27,843 nt of DNA, taken from NCBI GenBank assembly GCA_964569245.1, contig CAZMTK010000019.1, positions 1 through 27,843 of the forward strand, in the 5' to 3' direction. The notes below the pieces were generated by a model. The model was not told where the DNA came from. It did not search any database and worked only from the letters and a program-made list of their open reading frames with translations. Shown one piece after another: positions 1 through 7,287 of this stretch. The first letter of the stretch is position 1. Each line of letters opens with the position of its first letter. The position numbers and the translations under genes are program-made. This stretch comes from JAAYTY01 sp964569245 (GTDB taxonomy: Bacteria > Fermentibacterota > Fermentibacteria > Fermentibacterales > Fermentibacteraceae).

Positions 1-1412
1 GTCATGCCGTCGGTGGAGGTGACGGCGCGCAGGGCGATCACCCTGTCGTAAGTTCGCTGGTCGCCCATCACGCCCACCGTGCGCACCGGCAGAAGCACCG
101 CGAAGGCCTGCCAGATCTCGTCGTAGATGCCGCTGTCGGCCAGGTAGTCCGTGAAGATGCGGTCGGCCGCCTTCAGCACCTCCAGGTCCTCCCTGTTCAC
201 CGGCCCCAGTATGCGCACGGCAAGGCCCGGCCCGGGGAACGGGTGGCGCATCACGATGTGCCGCGGCAGGCCCAGCTCCAGGCCCAGCGCCCTTACCTCG
301 TCCTTGAACAGCTCACGCAACGGCTCCACCAGCCCGAGGTTCATGCGCTCGGGCAGGCCCCCCACGTTGTGGTGGCTCTTGATCGTGGCCGAAGGCCCCC
401 GGAACGACACGCTCTCGATCACGTCGGGGTAAAGCGTTCCCTGTGCCAGGTGCGTCACGCCCTCTATGCCCTTCGCGGCCCTCTCGAACACCTCGATGAA
501 CATCGCACCGATGATCTTCCTCTTCCGCTCCGGGTCCTCCACGCCGTCGAGCGCCGTGAGGAACTCCTGCGAAGCATCCACCGTCACCAGGCGCATGCGG
601 AAGTGATCGCGGAACGTCTCCTCCACCGACTCGCGCTCGCCGGCCCTCAGGAGGCCCGTGTCCACGAAGATCGGCGTGAACCTGTCGGGCACCGCCTCGT
701 GCAGAAGCGCGGCGACGACGGACGAGTCCACCCCTCCGGACAGGCCCAGTATCACGTGCCCCCCGCCGGCCATCCGCTCCCTGATGCGCTCCACAGCGAT
801 CCTGCGGAAGCGCGTCATGTTCCAGTCGGACGAAAGGCCGGCGATGCCGAACAGGAAGTTCGAGAGCACCTGCCTGCCGAACTCCGTATGCCTCACCTCG
901 GGGTGGAACTGCACGCAGTAGCGCTTCCTGGCGGGGTCCTCCATCGCCGCTACCGGCAGCGACTCGGTCGAGGCAGAGACGGAGTACCCCGGGGGCACCT
1001 CGACCACCCTGTCGCCGTGGCTCATCCAGGCCTGCAGGCCGTCACCCACGCCTCTGAACAGCGCGCTGGAGCCCGAGGGGCGCAGCCTCGCAGGTCCGTA
1101 CTCCCTCTGGTGGCCGCCCGCGACGCGCCCCCCGTCGCACATGGCTACGAGCTGCATGCCGTAGCAGATGCCCAGGAGGGGCAGGCCCGTCTCCAGCACC
1201 GCGGGGTCGGGCATCGGCGCGCCCTCCTCGTACACGCTGCTGGGACCGCCAGAGAGGATGACGGCAGAGGGTTCGAGCCTGGCGACCTCGGACGCAGGCG
1301 CGTTTCCTGGCACCAGCTCGCAGTACACTCCCAGCTCGCGCACGGCGCGGGCTATGAGCTGGCTGTACTGCGACCCGAAATCGAGAATGGCGACTCCGCC
1401 GCGAGCGCTCAT
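1..1412 (-). CDS. guaA: GMP synthase (glutamine-hydrolysing), 3' end cut by window edge
   Basis: Makes GMP from XMP, ATP and glutamine in the cytoplasm, the last step of guanine nucleotide synthesis. About 470 residues are visible. The N-terminal class I amidotransferase domain has the nucleophile in GICYGMQ (Cys83) and the His-Glu pair in VQFHPEV. The ATP pyrophosphatase domain follows with its PP-loop SGGVDSS, and then the dimerisation region up to ALRAVTSTDGM. By comparison with the family roughly 40 C-terminal residues lie beyond the left edge. The ATG at 1412-1410 begins one base after the purF stop (1416-1414). No clear Shine-Dalgarno sequence precedes it, so translation probably depends on coupling to purF. 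It is the last visible gene of a pyrG-purF-guaA operon. Identification is secure. Confidence 0.97.
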   Translation of the reverse strand, partial: MSARGGVAILDFGSQYSQLIARAVRELGVYCELVPGNAPASEVARLEPSAVILSGGPSSVYEEGAPMPDPAVLETGLPLLGICYGMQLVAMCDGGRVAGGHQREYGPARLRPSGSSALFRGVGDGLQAWMSHGDRVVEVPPGYSVSASTESLPVAAMEDPARKRYCVQFHPEVRHTEFGRQVLSNFLFGIAGLSSDWNMTRFRRIAVERIRERMAGGGHVILGLSGGVDSSVVAALLHEAVPDRFTPIFVDTGLLRAGERESVEETFRDHFRMRLVTVDASQEFLTALDGVEDPERKRKIIGAMFIEVFERAAKGIEGVTHLAQGTLYPDVIESVSFRGPSATIKSHHNVGGLPERMNLGLVEPLRELFKDEVRALGLELGLPRHIVMRHPFPGPGLAVRILGPVNREDLEVLKAADRIFTDYLADSGIYDEIWQAFAVLLPVRTVGVMGDQRTYDRVIALRAVTSTDGM

Positions 1413-1413
1413 C

Positions 1414-2850
1414 TCACTGGCCGCACGTGCGGGGGGGGAACCCCTCCGGCGGGGTTACCGGGTAGTCGCCGCTGAAGCAGGCGGTGCAGTAGTCGCCTGG
1501 GGCATGAGCCCTCACGCACGAGAGCATGCCCTCGCACGAGAGGTAGGAGAGCGAGTCGAGGTCGAGCGTCTTCTTGATCTCGTCGAGGCTCATGTTGTTG
1601 GCGATGAGCGCTGATGGCTGGGGAAAGTCAATCCCGAAGTAGCAGCCGAACCTGTGCGGCGGACAGCTCACCCTCATGTGAACCTCGCTGGCTCCAGCCT
1701 CCCTGAGGGCCTTGATGCGCGCCCTGCTTGTGGTGCCGCGGACTATGCTGTCCTCCACAACGCACACGCGCCTGCCCTTCACGGCCTCGGGGATGGGCTG
1801 GAGCTTGCGAGTGACCATGGCAGCCCTCCGAGCGGTGGCGGGGTCTATGAAGGTGCGCCCCACGTAGTGGTTCCTGGTGAAGCCCATGTCGAAGGGGGCT
1901 CCCATGCGGCGCGAGTATCCCAGCGCCGCGAACATCCCGCTGTCGGGCACGGGTATCACAACGTCGCACGGCGCAGGCGCCTCCTCAGCCAGCCTCTCGC
2001 CCATCCTCAGCCGCACCTCGTACACGCTGTCGCCGAAGACGATGCTCCCGGGACGCGCGAAGTAAACATGCTCGAAGATGCACTGGGCCAGCTTCCTTCC
2101 TCTTCCGAACAGGCTCTCCTGCGGGCCGAACCTCCAGCTCACAGGGTCGCCCCCGTCGGCGGGCAGCCAGAGCATCTCTCCCGCCTCGACCTCGCGCACG
2201 TACTCGGCGCAGCACACGGGAAAGGCGATAGTCTCGCTGGCCAAGGCCCAGCCGTGAGACCCGATCCGTCCCAGGCTAAGGGGCCTGAAGCCCAGCGGAT
2301 CGCGCACGGCATAGATTCCTTCGGGCACCATCACCAGGAGGCAGAAGGCTCCCTCGAGCCTCGCCAGCGCCAGCTCCAGGGCGTGTCTAACATCGTAGCC
2401 CGTGGACTCCATCTGGTGTGCCATGAGGTGCAGGACTATCTCGGTGTCGCTGTTGGTCTGGAATATCGCGCCCAGCTTGGTCAGCTCGCTCTTCAGGACG
2501 GATGCGTTGCTCAGCGTGCCGTTGTGGGCTATGGCGACCTGCCTGCCGGATATCTCCACGAGAATCGGCTGGGCGTTGGCCAGGCTCCCGCTTCCGAACG
2601 TGCCGTAGCGCACGTGGCCCATGGCGGCCGTTATCCCCCGCTCGCGCCACTCCTCCGGCACCGAGGCCAGCACTTCGCTAACCAGCCCGAGCCCTTTGTG
2701 CAGCTCCAGCGCGCCTCCGCAGGAGACCAGCATGCCGGCCGCCTCCTGCCCCCTGTGCTGCTGCGCGTGCAGGCCCTCGGCCACGAAGGCTACGGCCTCC
2801 CTGTCGCCTGCGACCGCACAGAGGCCGCAGCTCTCCCTGATTCCGGTCAT
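1414..2850 (-). CDS. purF: Amidophosphoribosyltransferase (PRPP amidotransferase), Fe-S type
   Basis: Catalyses the first committed step of purine synthesis: PRPP plus glutamine gives phosphoribosylamine. 478 residues. The start chosen is the ATG at 2850-2848, which overlaps the pyrG stop as ATGA; a longer frame begins inside pyrG and is unlikely. After a 7-residue propeptide comes Cys8 (CGLCAVAG), the expected N-terminal nucleophile after self-cleavage. The PRPP loop reads VCVVEDSIVRGTTSR. Cysteines in FPVCCAEY, RFGCYFGIDF and YCTACFSGDYP match the four [4Fe-4S] ligands of the Bacillus subtilis type, so this is the cluster-bearing, oxygen-sensitive form. An 8-base G/C homopolymer lies near the 3' end, but the frame still ends in a plausible C-terminus. 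Confidence 0.97.
   Translation of the reverse strand: MTGIRESCGLCAVAGDREAVAFVAEGLHAQQHRGQEAAGMLVSCGGALELHKGLGLVSEVLASVPEEWRERGITAAMGHVRYGTFGSGSLANAQPILVEISGRQVAIAHNGTLSNASVLKSELTKLGAIFQTNSDTEIVLHLMAHQMESTGYDVRHALELALARLEGAFCLLVMVPEGIYAVRDPLGFRPLSLGRIGSHGWALASETIAFPVCCAEYVREVEAGEMLWLPADGGDPVSWRFGPQESLFGRGRKLAQCIFEHVYFARPGSIVFGDSVYEVRLRMGERLAEEAPAPCDVVIPVPDSGMFAALGYSRRMGAPFDMGFTRNHYVGRTFIDPATARRAAMVTRKLQPIPEAVKGRRVCVVEDSIVRGTTSRARIKALREAGASEVHMRVSCPPHRFGCYFGIDFPQPSALIANNMSLDEIKKTLDLDSLSYLSCEGMLSCVRAHAPGDYCTACFSGDYPVTPPEGFPPRTCGQ
1421..1432. other. 12-bp palindrome at the purF-guaA junction
   Basis: CCGCACGTGCGG is a perfect palindrome within the last codons of purF, nine bases before the guaA ATG, where a ribosome binding site would normally lie. 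Next to it is a run of G (C on the coding strand). It might tune guaA translation or be chance in GC-rich DNA. Confidence 0.3.
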
Positions 2851-4454
2851 TTCCTCTCCATCGCCGCCCTTACGAAGCCTTCGAATAGCGGGTGCGGGGC
2901 GAGCGGCCGCGACTTGAATTCGGGATGGAACTGGCAGGCCACGAACCACGGGTGGTCGGGCCTCTCCACTATCTCGGCTAGCGCCCCGTCCGGCGAGAGG
3001 CCGGTGCGCACCAGGCCGGCCTTCTCGAGCTCGGCTGCATAGGCGGGGTTCAGCTCGTACCTGTGCCTGTGCCGCTCGGAGATCTCCAGGGAGCCGTAGC
3101 AGGCCGCCGCTCTCGAGCCGGGCGTGAGCCTGCAGGGCCAGGCCCCGAGGCGCATCGTGCCGCCCAGGTCGGTCACGCCTGCCTGGCTGGCCATCAGGTC
3201 AATGACGGGATGATTCGTCCCCGGCTCGAACTCCGTGCTGTGCGCGTCGTCCATGCCGGCCAGGCTGCGCGCCGTCTCTATCACCGCGCACTGCATCCCC
3301 AGACAGATGCCGAGGAAGGGCAGACGCCGCTCCCTTGCGATGCGCACCGCTGCAATCTTGCCCTCGATGCCCCTGTAGCCGAAGCCCCCCGGCACCAGTA
3401 TCCCGTCCACACCGTCCAGCTTCTCCATGCCCGAACCGTCGGCTACCTCCTCCGACTCCACGCCGACTATCTCCAGGTCAGCATCGCAGGCGATGGCGCC
3501 GTGCCTCAGAGCCTCGAAGACGCTCTTGTAGGCGTCCCTCAGGGCCATGTACTTGCCAACCACGGCTATCGTGACCCTGCCTCCGGAAGGGGACAGCGCC
3601 TTGCCCAGCATTTCCTTCCAGTCCGAGAGGTCGAGCCTCCCCGGGGGCAGGCCAACCTTCTCGAGGATCAGCTCGTCGAGGTGCTGTGCCGCCAGCTCCA
3701 CCGGAACCTCGTAGATGGAGCCGGATACGTCGCGCTCTTCTATCACGTTCCTCCGCGGCAGGCTGCAGAAGAGGGCCAGCTTGTCGAAGTGCTCCTCCTG
3801 CATGGGCTTCTCTGTACGGCAGATCAGGATGTCGGGGAAGATGCCTATCTCCCGGAGTATTCCCGACGACTGCTGGGCAGGCTTCGTCTTCATCTCGCCG
3901 GAGGCCCTGAGATAGGGAACGAGCGTGAGATGAACGAACGCGGTCCTGTCCCTGCCGGCCTCGGTGCCGAGCTGCCTGATCGCCTCCAGGAAGGGCAGGG
4001 ACTCGATGTCGCCGGCCGTTCCGCCCACTTCGACTATGGCTACGTGCGTGTCTTCGCCGAAGCCCTCGCGGATTGCGGCCTTGATCTCGTCCGTGACGTG
4101 GGGGATGACCTGCACGGTCCTGCCGAGATAGCCGCCCTTCCGCTCCCGGCCGAGGACCGCCGAATAGATGCGGCCTGCCGTGAAGTTGCTGCTTCGTGTG
4201 CAATTCACCCCGGCGAAGCGCTCGTAGTGGCCCAGGTCGAGGTCAGTTTCCGCGCCGTCGTCGGTGACGTATACTTCCCCGTGCTGGTAGGGGGACATCG
4301 TACCGGGATCTATGTTCAGGTAGGGGTCCAGCTTCTGGATGGAGACCCTGTATCCCCTCCTTCGCAGCAGAAGTGCTATGGAGGCTGCAGTGATGCCTTT
4401 TCCGAGAGACGAGACCACCCCGCCCGTGATGAACACGAGTCTGGTCCCGGCCAT
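2847..4454 (-). CDS. pyrG: CTP synthase
   Basis: Converts UTP to CTP using ATP and glutamine in the cytoplasm. 535 residues, the usual family length. The N-terminal synthetase domain has the P-loop region GGVVSSLGKGI and the segments LDPYLNIDPGTMSPYQHGEV and EVGGTAGDIES. The C-terminal class I amidotransferase domain has the nucleophile in GICLGMQ and the His-Glu pair in ACQFHPEFKSRP. The frame is open upstream of 4454, but family alignment places the start at MAGTRLVFITGG. It is the first gene of the minus-strand nucleotide operon; its TGA overlaps the purF ATG by four bases. A candidate promoter lies 35-64 bases upstream. Confidence 0.97.
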   Translation of the reverse strand: MAGTRLVFITGGVVSSLGKGITAASIALLLRRRGYRVSIQKLDPYLNIDPGTMSPYQHGEVYVTDDGAETDLDLGHYERFAGVNCTRSSNFTAGRIYSAVLGRERKGGYLGRTVQVIPHVTDEIKAAIREGFGEDTHVAIVEVGGTAGDIESLPFLEAIRQLGTEAGRDRTAFVHLTLVPYLRASGEMKTKPAQQSSGILREIGIFPDILICRTEKPMQEEHFDKLALFCSLPRRNVIEERDVSGSIYEVPVELAAQHLDELILEKVGLPPGRLDLSDWKEMLGKALSPSGGRVTIAVVGKYMALRDAYKSVFEALRHGAIACDADLEIVGVESEEVADGSGMEKLDGVDGILVPGGFGYRGIEGKIAAVRIARERRLPFLGICLGMQCAVIETARSLAGMDDAHSTEFEPGTNHPVIDLMASQAGVTDLGGTMRLGAWPCRLTPGSRAAACYGSLEISERHRHRYELNPAYAAELEKAGLVRTGLSPDGALAEIVERPDHPWFVACQFHPEFKSRPLAPHPLFEGFVRAAMERK

Positions 4455-4488
4455 GGCCCACCCCCGGCTCCCCGTGAAAAGAAAATGG

Positions 4489-4518
4489 AATATACCCGCA
4501 ACTGCCGCAGTCGCGCAA
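4489..4518 (-). promoter_or_regulatory. Candidate sigma-70-type promoter for pyrG-purF-guaA
   Basis: On the minus strand a TTGCGC -35 box (4518-4513) is separated by 18 bases from a TATATT -10 box (4494-4489). The predicted transcript start falls about 25-30 bases before the pyrG ATG. It sits in the 160-bp divergent intergenic region and is the only AT-rich patch there. Called by eye from consensus matches only. Confidence 0.4.
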
Positions 4519-4614
4519 AGGGGAACCTTCGCACGAGCCACGGCGTTTCCGGCATCATGAGTTCCACGGATCCCCTGTCCGGGGTTCGCAACGCATGAAC
4601 CGAGAGGTGAACGA

Positions 4615-7287
4615 ATGCTGCACCTGCTCCTGACCGCCCTGCTTCTCCTCGAAGCCCCCGCCGAGCCCAGGGTGACGGTCCTCGACAACGGCCTCACGGT
4701 CATCACCCAGGAGCTCCACTACGCCCCGGTGGCGGCCACTGCCATCTCCTACCGGGTGGGATCGAGGAACGAGAGCGACGGGATCAGAGGAATCAGCCAC
4801 TTCTGCGAGCACATGATGTTCAAGGGCACGCCCGGAATGCCCAAGGGGCGCTTCTGGCAGATCGTGCAGCGCGACGGAGGGTGGGCCAACGCATTCACCT
4901 CGAACGACGTCACCGTTTACTATCTCATGCTGCCCGCCTCGCGGCTCGTGGACGCGCTTGAGATCGAGAGCGACCGGATGGCAAACTGCCTCTTCGACTC
5001 GGCCGAGGTGGTGTCGGAGCGCAACGTGATAGCCGAGGAGTGGAGGATGTCCTCTGTTGACGACGCGGACGGAGCGCTCTTCGAGGCGCTCGCATCCACG
5101 GCCTTCACGGTGCACCCCTACAGGTACCCGGTCATCGGCTTCGAGGGCGACATCCTCTCCTACTCCCGCGAGTCGGCCCTCGCCTACTACAGGGCCTACT
5201 ACAACCCCGCCAACGCAGTGCTCTCCGTGGTAGGCGACTTCGAGACGGAGGATCTGCTCGAGCAGATCGAGGACTGCTTCGGCGGCATCCCCCGCCCGCC
5301 TCACACCATGCCGGCGGCGTACGTCGAGCCTCCGCAGACCGAGCAGCGCAGGGTGGCCATCGAGCACGAGTCGAATCTCGCGCGCATAGCGATAGCGTTC
5401 CACACCCCGGAGGGCTCCCATCCCGACTCCCCGATCCTCAGCCTCATCTCGGCACACCTCTCCGGCGGCAGGTCCAGCAGGCTGCAGGCGGCCCTTGTGG
5501 AGACCGGGCTCGCCAGTGACGTAGGCGCCTGGAACGACGGCGGCATCGATCCCGGCCTCTTCACCTTCTACGCGACCGTGATGCCCGGGGTGGAGCCGTG
5601 CGAGGTCGAGCGCGTGATCTGGGAGGAGATAGGCAGGCTCTCGACAGAGCCAATCCCGGACAGCGTCCTCGCCTCGCTCAAGAGGAGGTTCAGGGCGGGC
5701 ATGGTCCTCGGCGAGTCGAGCCCGCTGGGGCTCGCGATGAGGTACTCGATGGACGAGACCTGCTTCGGCGACCATCAGGCTTCGGAGAAGGCTCTCGAGA
5801 GGATGGAGTCGGCCACCCCCGAGGACATCGCCAGGGTCGCCTCTGAGTACTTCTCCCCCTCCAACTCCACCGTCGCCGTGCTCAACCCGGTGGGCGGTGG
5901 GTTCGGAGGAGTGACGCGCGACAGGCAGCGGACCCCCGTGGACATGGAGGAGCCTTCCGCGATCGACTACGAAGGCCTGGACATCCCGGCGGAGCTCCTA
6001 CAGCCGTCCGAGACATCGGTGTCGGACGGAGTGGAGAGCTTCATCCTGGACAACGGGCTGCTGCTCCTCGTGAAGGAGGACCATACGTTTCCGGTTGCCG
6101 CGGTAGCCTTCGGCATACCCCTGGGCGGCATGAGGGTGCCCGTGGAGCAGGCAGGCCTCGCCGGCGTCGCCACCGACATGATGCTGAGGGGCACCGACGA
6201 CCTGGAATACGCCGAGTTCCACGAGAGGCTGGAGTCACGCGGGGCCAGGCTGAGGCTCTACCCGGGCAGGGAGTTCAGTACGGGCGCGGTCACCGTTCTG
6301 TCCCAGGATCTCGAGATCGCACTCGAGTCGGTCGCCGGCCTGCTGACCGGCCCGGCATTCAGGGCCTCCGACTTCGAGCGCGTGATGGACGAGCAGAGGG
6401 CCGCCCTCTCGCAGCGCAGTGAGAGCGTGTTCTCGAGGGCAGGCGAAGCGCTGTCCCTCGTCGCGCACGAGAACCCGGCCGAGGCGCGCGTAGTAACCGA
6501 GGAGACCCTCGACGCGATAGATCTCGATGACGCGCGGAACTTCTGGCGACTGTGCTGCAGGCCCTCGGGTTCGATGCTGGTCGTCGTTGGCGACGTCCGC
6601 GTAGAACGCGTCGAAGAGCTGGCACGGGAACTGCTCGGAGGCTGGAGGGATCCCTCCGAGCCGATCCCCCCTCTTTCCGTCCCTGCAGTATCCGCAGCCG
6701 CCTGCGACACCGTGGTTCCGATGCCCGGCAGGAGCCAGGCAGCCGTATTCGCTGGCGTGCCTGCCCCTGGCTACGCTTCGGAGGACTACGCCGCCTTCCA
6801 GGTGATGAACGGGATACTGGGCTCCGGCATCGGCTCGCGCCTCGGCCACTACGTTAGGGACGACCAGGGGCTGGCCTACTACGTTGGCAGCAGGCTCGCG
6901 GCAGACCGCACGCAGGGCATGTTCACCGCCATGCTCTCCACAAAGAGCGACTACGCTGCGAGGGCTGCTGAATCGGTTTACGACGAGTGCATGAGGATCG
7001 CCGGCGAAGACGTCCTGCCCATCGAGCTGGAGCTCGAACAGGCGAGCTGGGTGGCGGGCTCGGCGCTGTCGCAGGCCGGCTACGACGACCAGGCAGACAT
7101 CCTCGTATCGAACATGATGCGCGGATTCCCCGCCGACTTCGACAGAGCCTTCCAGGAGCTCGTCCTGGCGCTCGACACAGACGACATCAGAGCCGTGGCC
7201 GAGAAGTACTTCACGAAGGACAACTGGTTCTTCGCCTACGCCGGCGGCCTCGACGAGAACCTCGAGCCGATGGAGGGTCAGCCATAA
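4615..7287 (+). CDS. M16 family zinc metallopeptidase, probably exported
   Basis: 890 residues with the two-lobed M16 (pitrilysin/processing peptidase) layout. The N-terminal half carries the inverted zinc motif HxxEH as HFCEH (His62, Glu65, His66), followed by the distal ligand region SERNVIAEEW (Glu135 and Glu142), about 76 residues downstream as in the family. The C-terminal half repeats the fold without a zinc motif, as expected. A short hydrophobic N-terminus (MLHLLLTALLLLEAPA) looks like a signal peptide, so action in the periplasm or at the membrane is likely. A GAGAGGTG ribosome binding site precedes the ATG. The Cys inside the zinc motif replaces the common Leu. It heads a three-gene cluster with a second M16 gene; the substrate is unknown. 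Confidence 0.93.
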   Translation: MLHLLLTALLLLEAPAEPRVTVLDNGLTVITQELHYAPVAATAISYRVGSRNESDGIRGISHFCEHMMFKGTPGMPKGRFWQIVQRDGGWANAFTSNDVTVYYLMLPASRLVDALEIESDRMANCLFDSAEVVSERNVIAEEWRMSSVDDADGALFEALASTAFTVHPYRYPVIGFEGDILSYSRESALAYYRAYYNPANAVLSVVGDFETEDLLEQIEDCFGGIPRPPHTMPAAYVEPPQTEQRRVAIEHESNLARIAIAFHTPEGSHPDSPILSLISAHLSGGRSSRLQAALVETGLASDVGAWNDGGIDPGLFTFYATVMPGVEPCEVERVIWEEIGRLSTEPIPDSVLASLKRRFRAGMVLGESSPLGLAMRYSMDETCFGDHQASEKALERMESATPEDIARVASEYFSPSNSTVAVLNPVGGGFGGVTRDRQRTPVDMEEPSAIDYEGLDIPAELLQPSETSVSDGVESFILDNGLLLLVKEDHTFPVAAVAFGIPLGGMRVPVEQAGLAGVATDMMLRGTDDLEYAEFHERLESRGARLRLYPGREFSTGAVTVLSQDLEIALESVAGLLTGPAFRASDFERVMDEQRAALSQRSESVFSRAGEALSLVAHENPAEARVVTEETLDAIDLDDARNFWRLCCRPSGSMLVVVGDVRVERVEELARELLGGWRDPSEPIPPLSVPAVSAAACDTVVPMPGRSQAAVFAGVPAPGYASEDYAAFQVMNGILGSGIGSRLGHYVRDDQGLAYYVGSRLAADRTQGMFTAMLSTKSDYAARAAESVYDECMRIAGEDVLPIELELEQASWVAGSALSQAGYDDQADILVSNMMRGFPADFDRAFQELVLALDTDDIRAVAEKYFTKDNWFFAYAGGLDENLEPMEGQP
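7272..7286 (+). promoter_or_regulatory. Ribosome binding site and ATA start of the deacetylase-like gene
   Basis: GGAGG at 7272-7276 is followed by a 7-base spacer and ATA at 7284-7286, which overlaps the preceding TAA stop. One base change (ATA to ATG) would give a normal ATGA overlap, so this is either a rare AUA start or a base-level error or mutation. Confidence 0.6.

Noticed and set aside
281..291. FDD at residues 285-287 of the deacetylase-like protein as the NodB first motif (nt about 8136-8144)
   Set aside because: The context lacks the TFDDG pattern, and the spacing to the later motifs is unclear, so the catalytic claim was left open. Coordinates given for this entry are residue numbers in that protein.
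1431..1438. Eight-G homopolymer near the purF end as a frameshift or phase-variation site
   Set aside because: The frame as read gives a normal PurF C-terminus directly followed by the guaA start, so no defect needs explaining.
3063..4598. 511-residue plus-strand frame opposite pyrG
   Set aside because: Mirror frame of pyrG; no ribosome binding site and no domain.
4555..5775. 406-residue minus-strand frame over the start of the first M16 gene
   Set aside because: Antisense to the zinc-motif half of the peptidase; composition typical of shadow frames.
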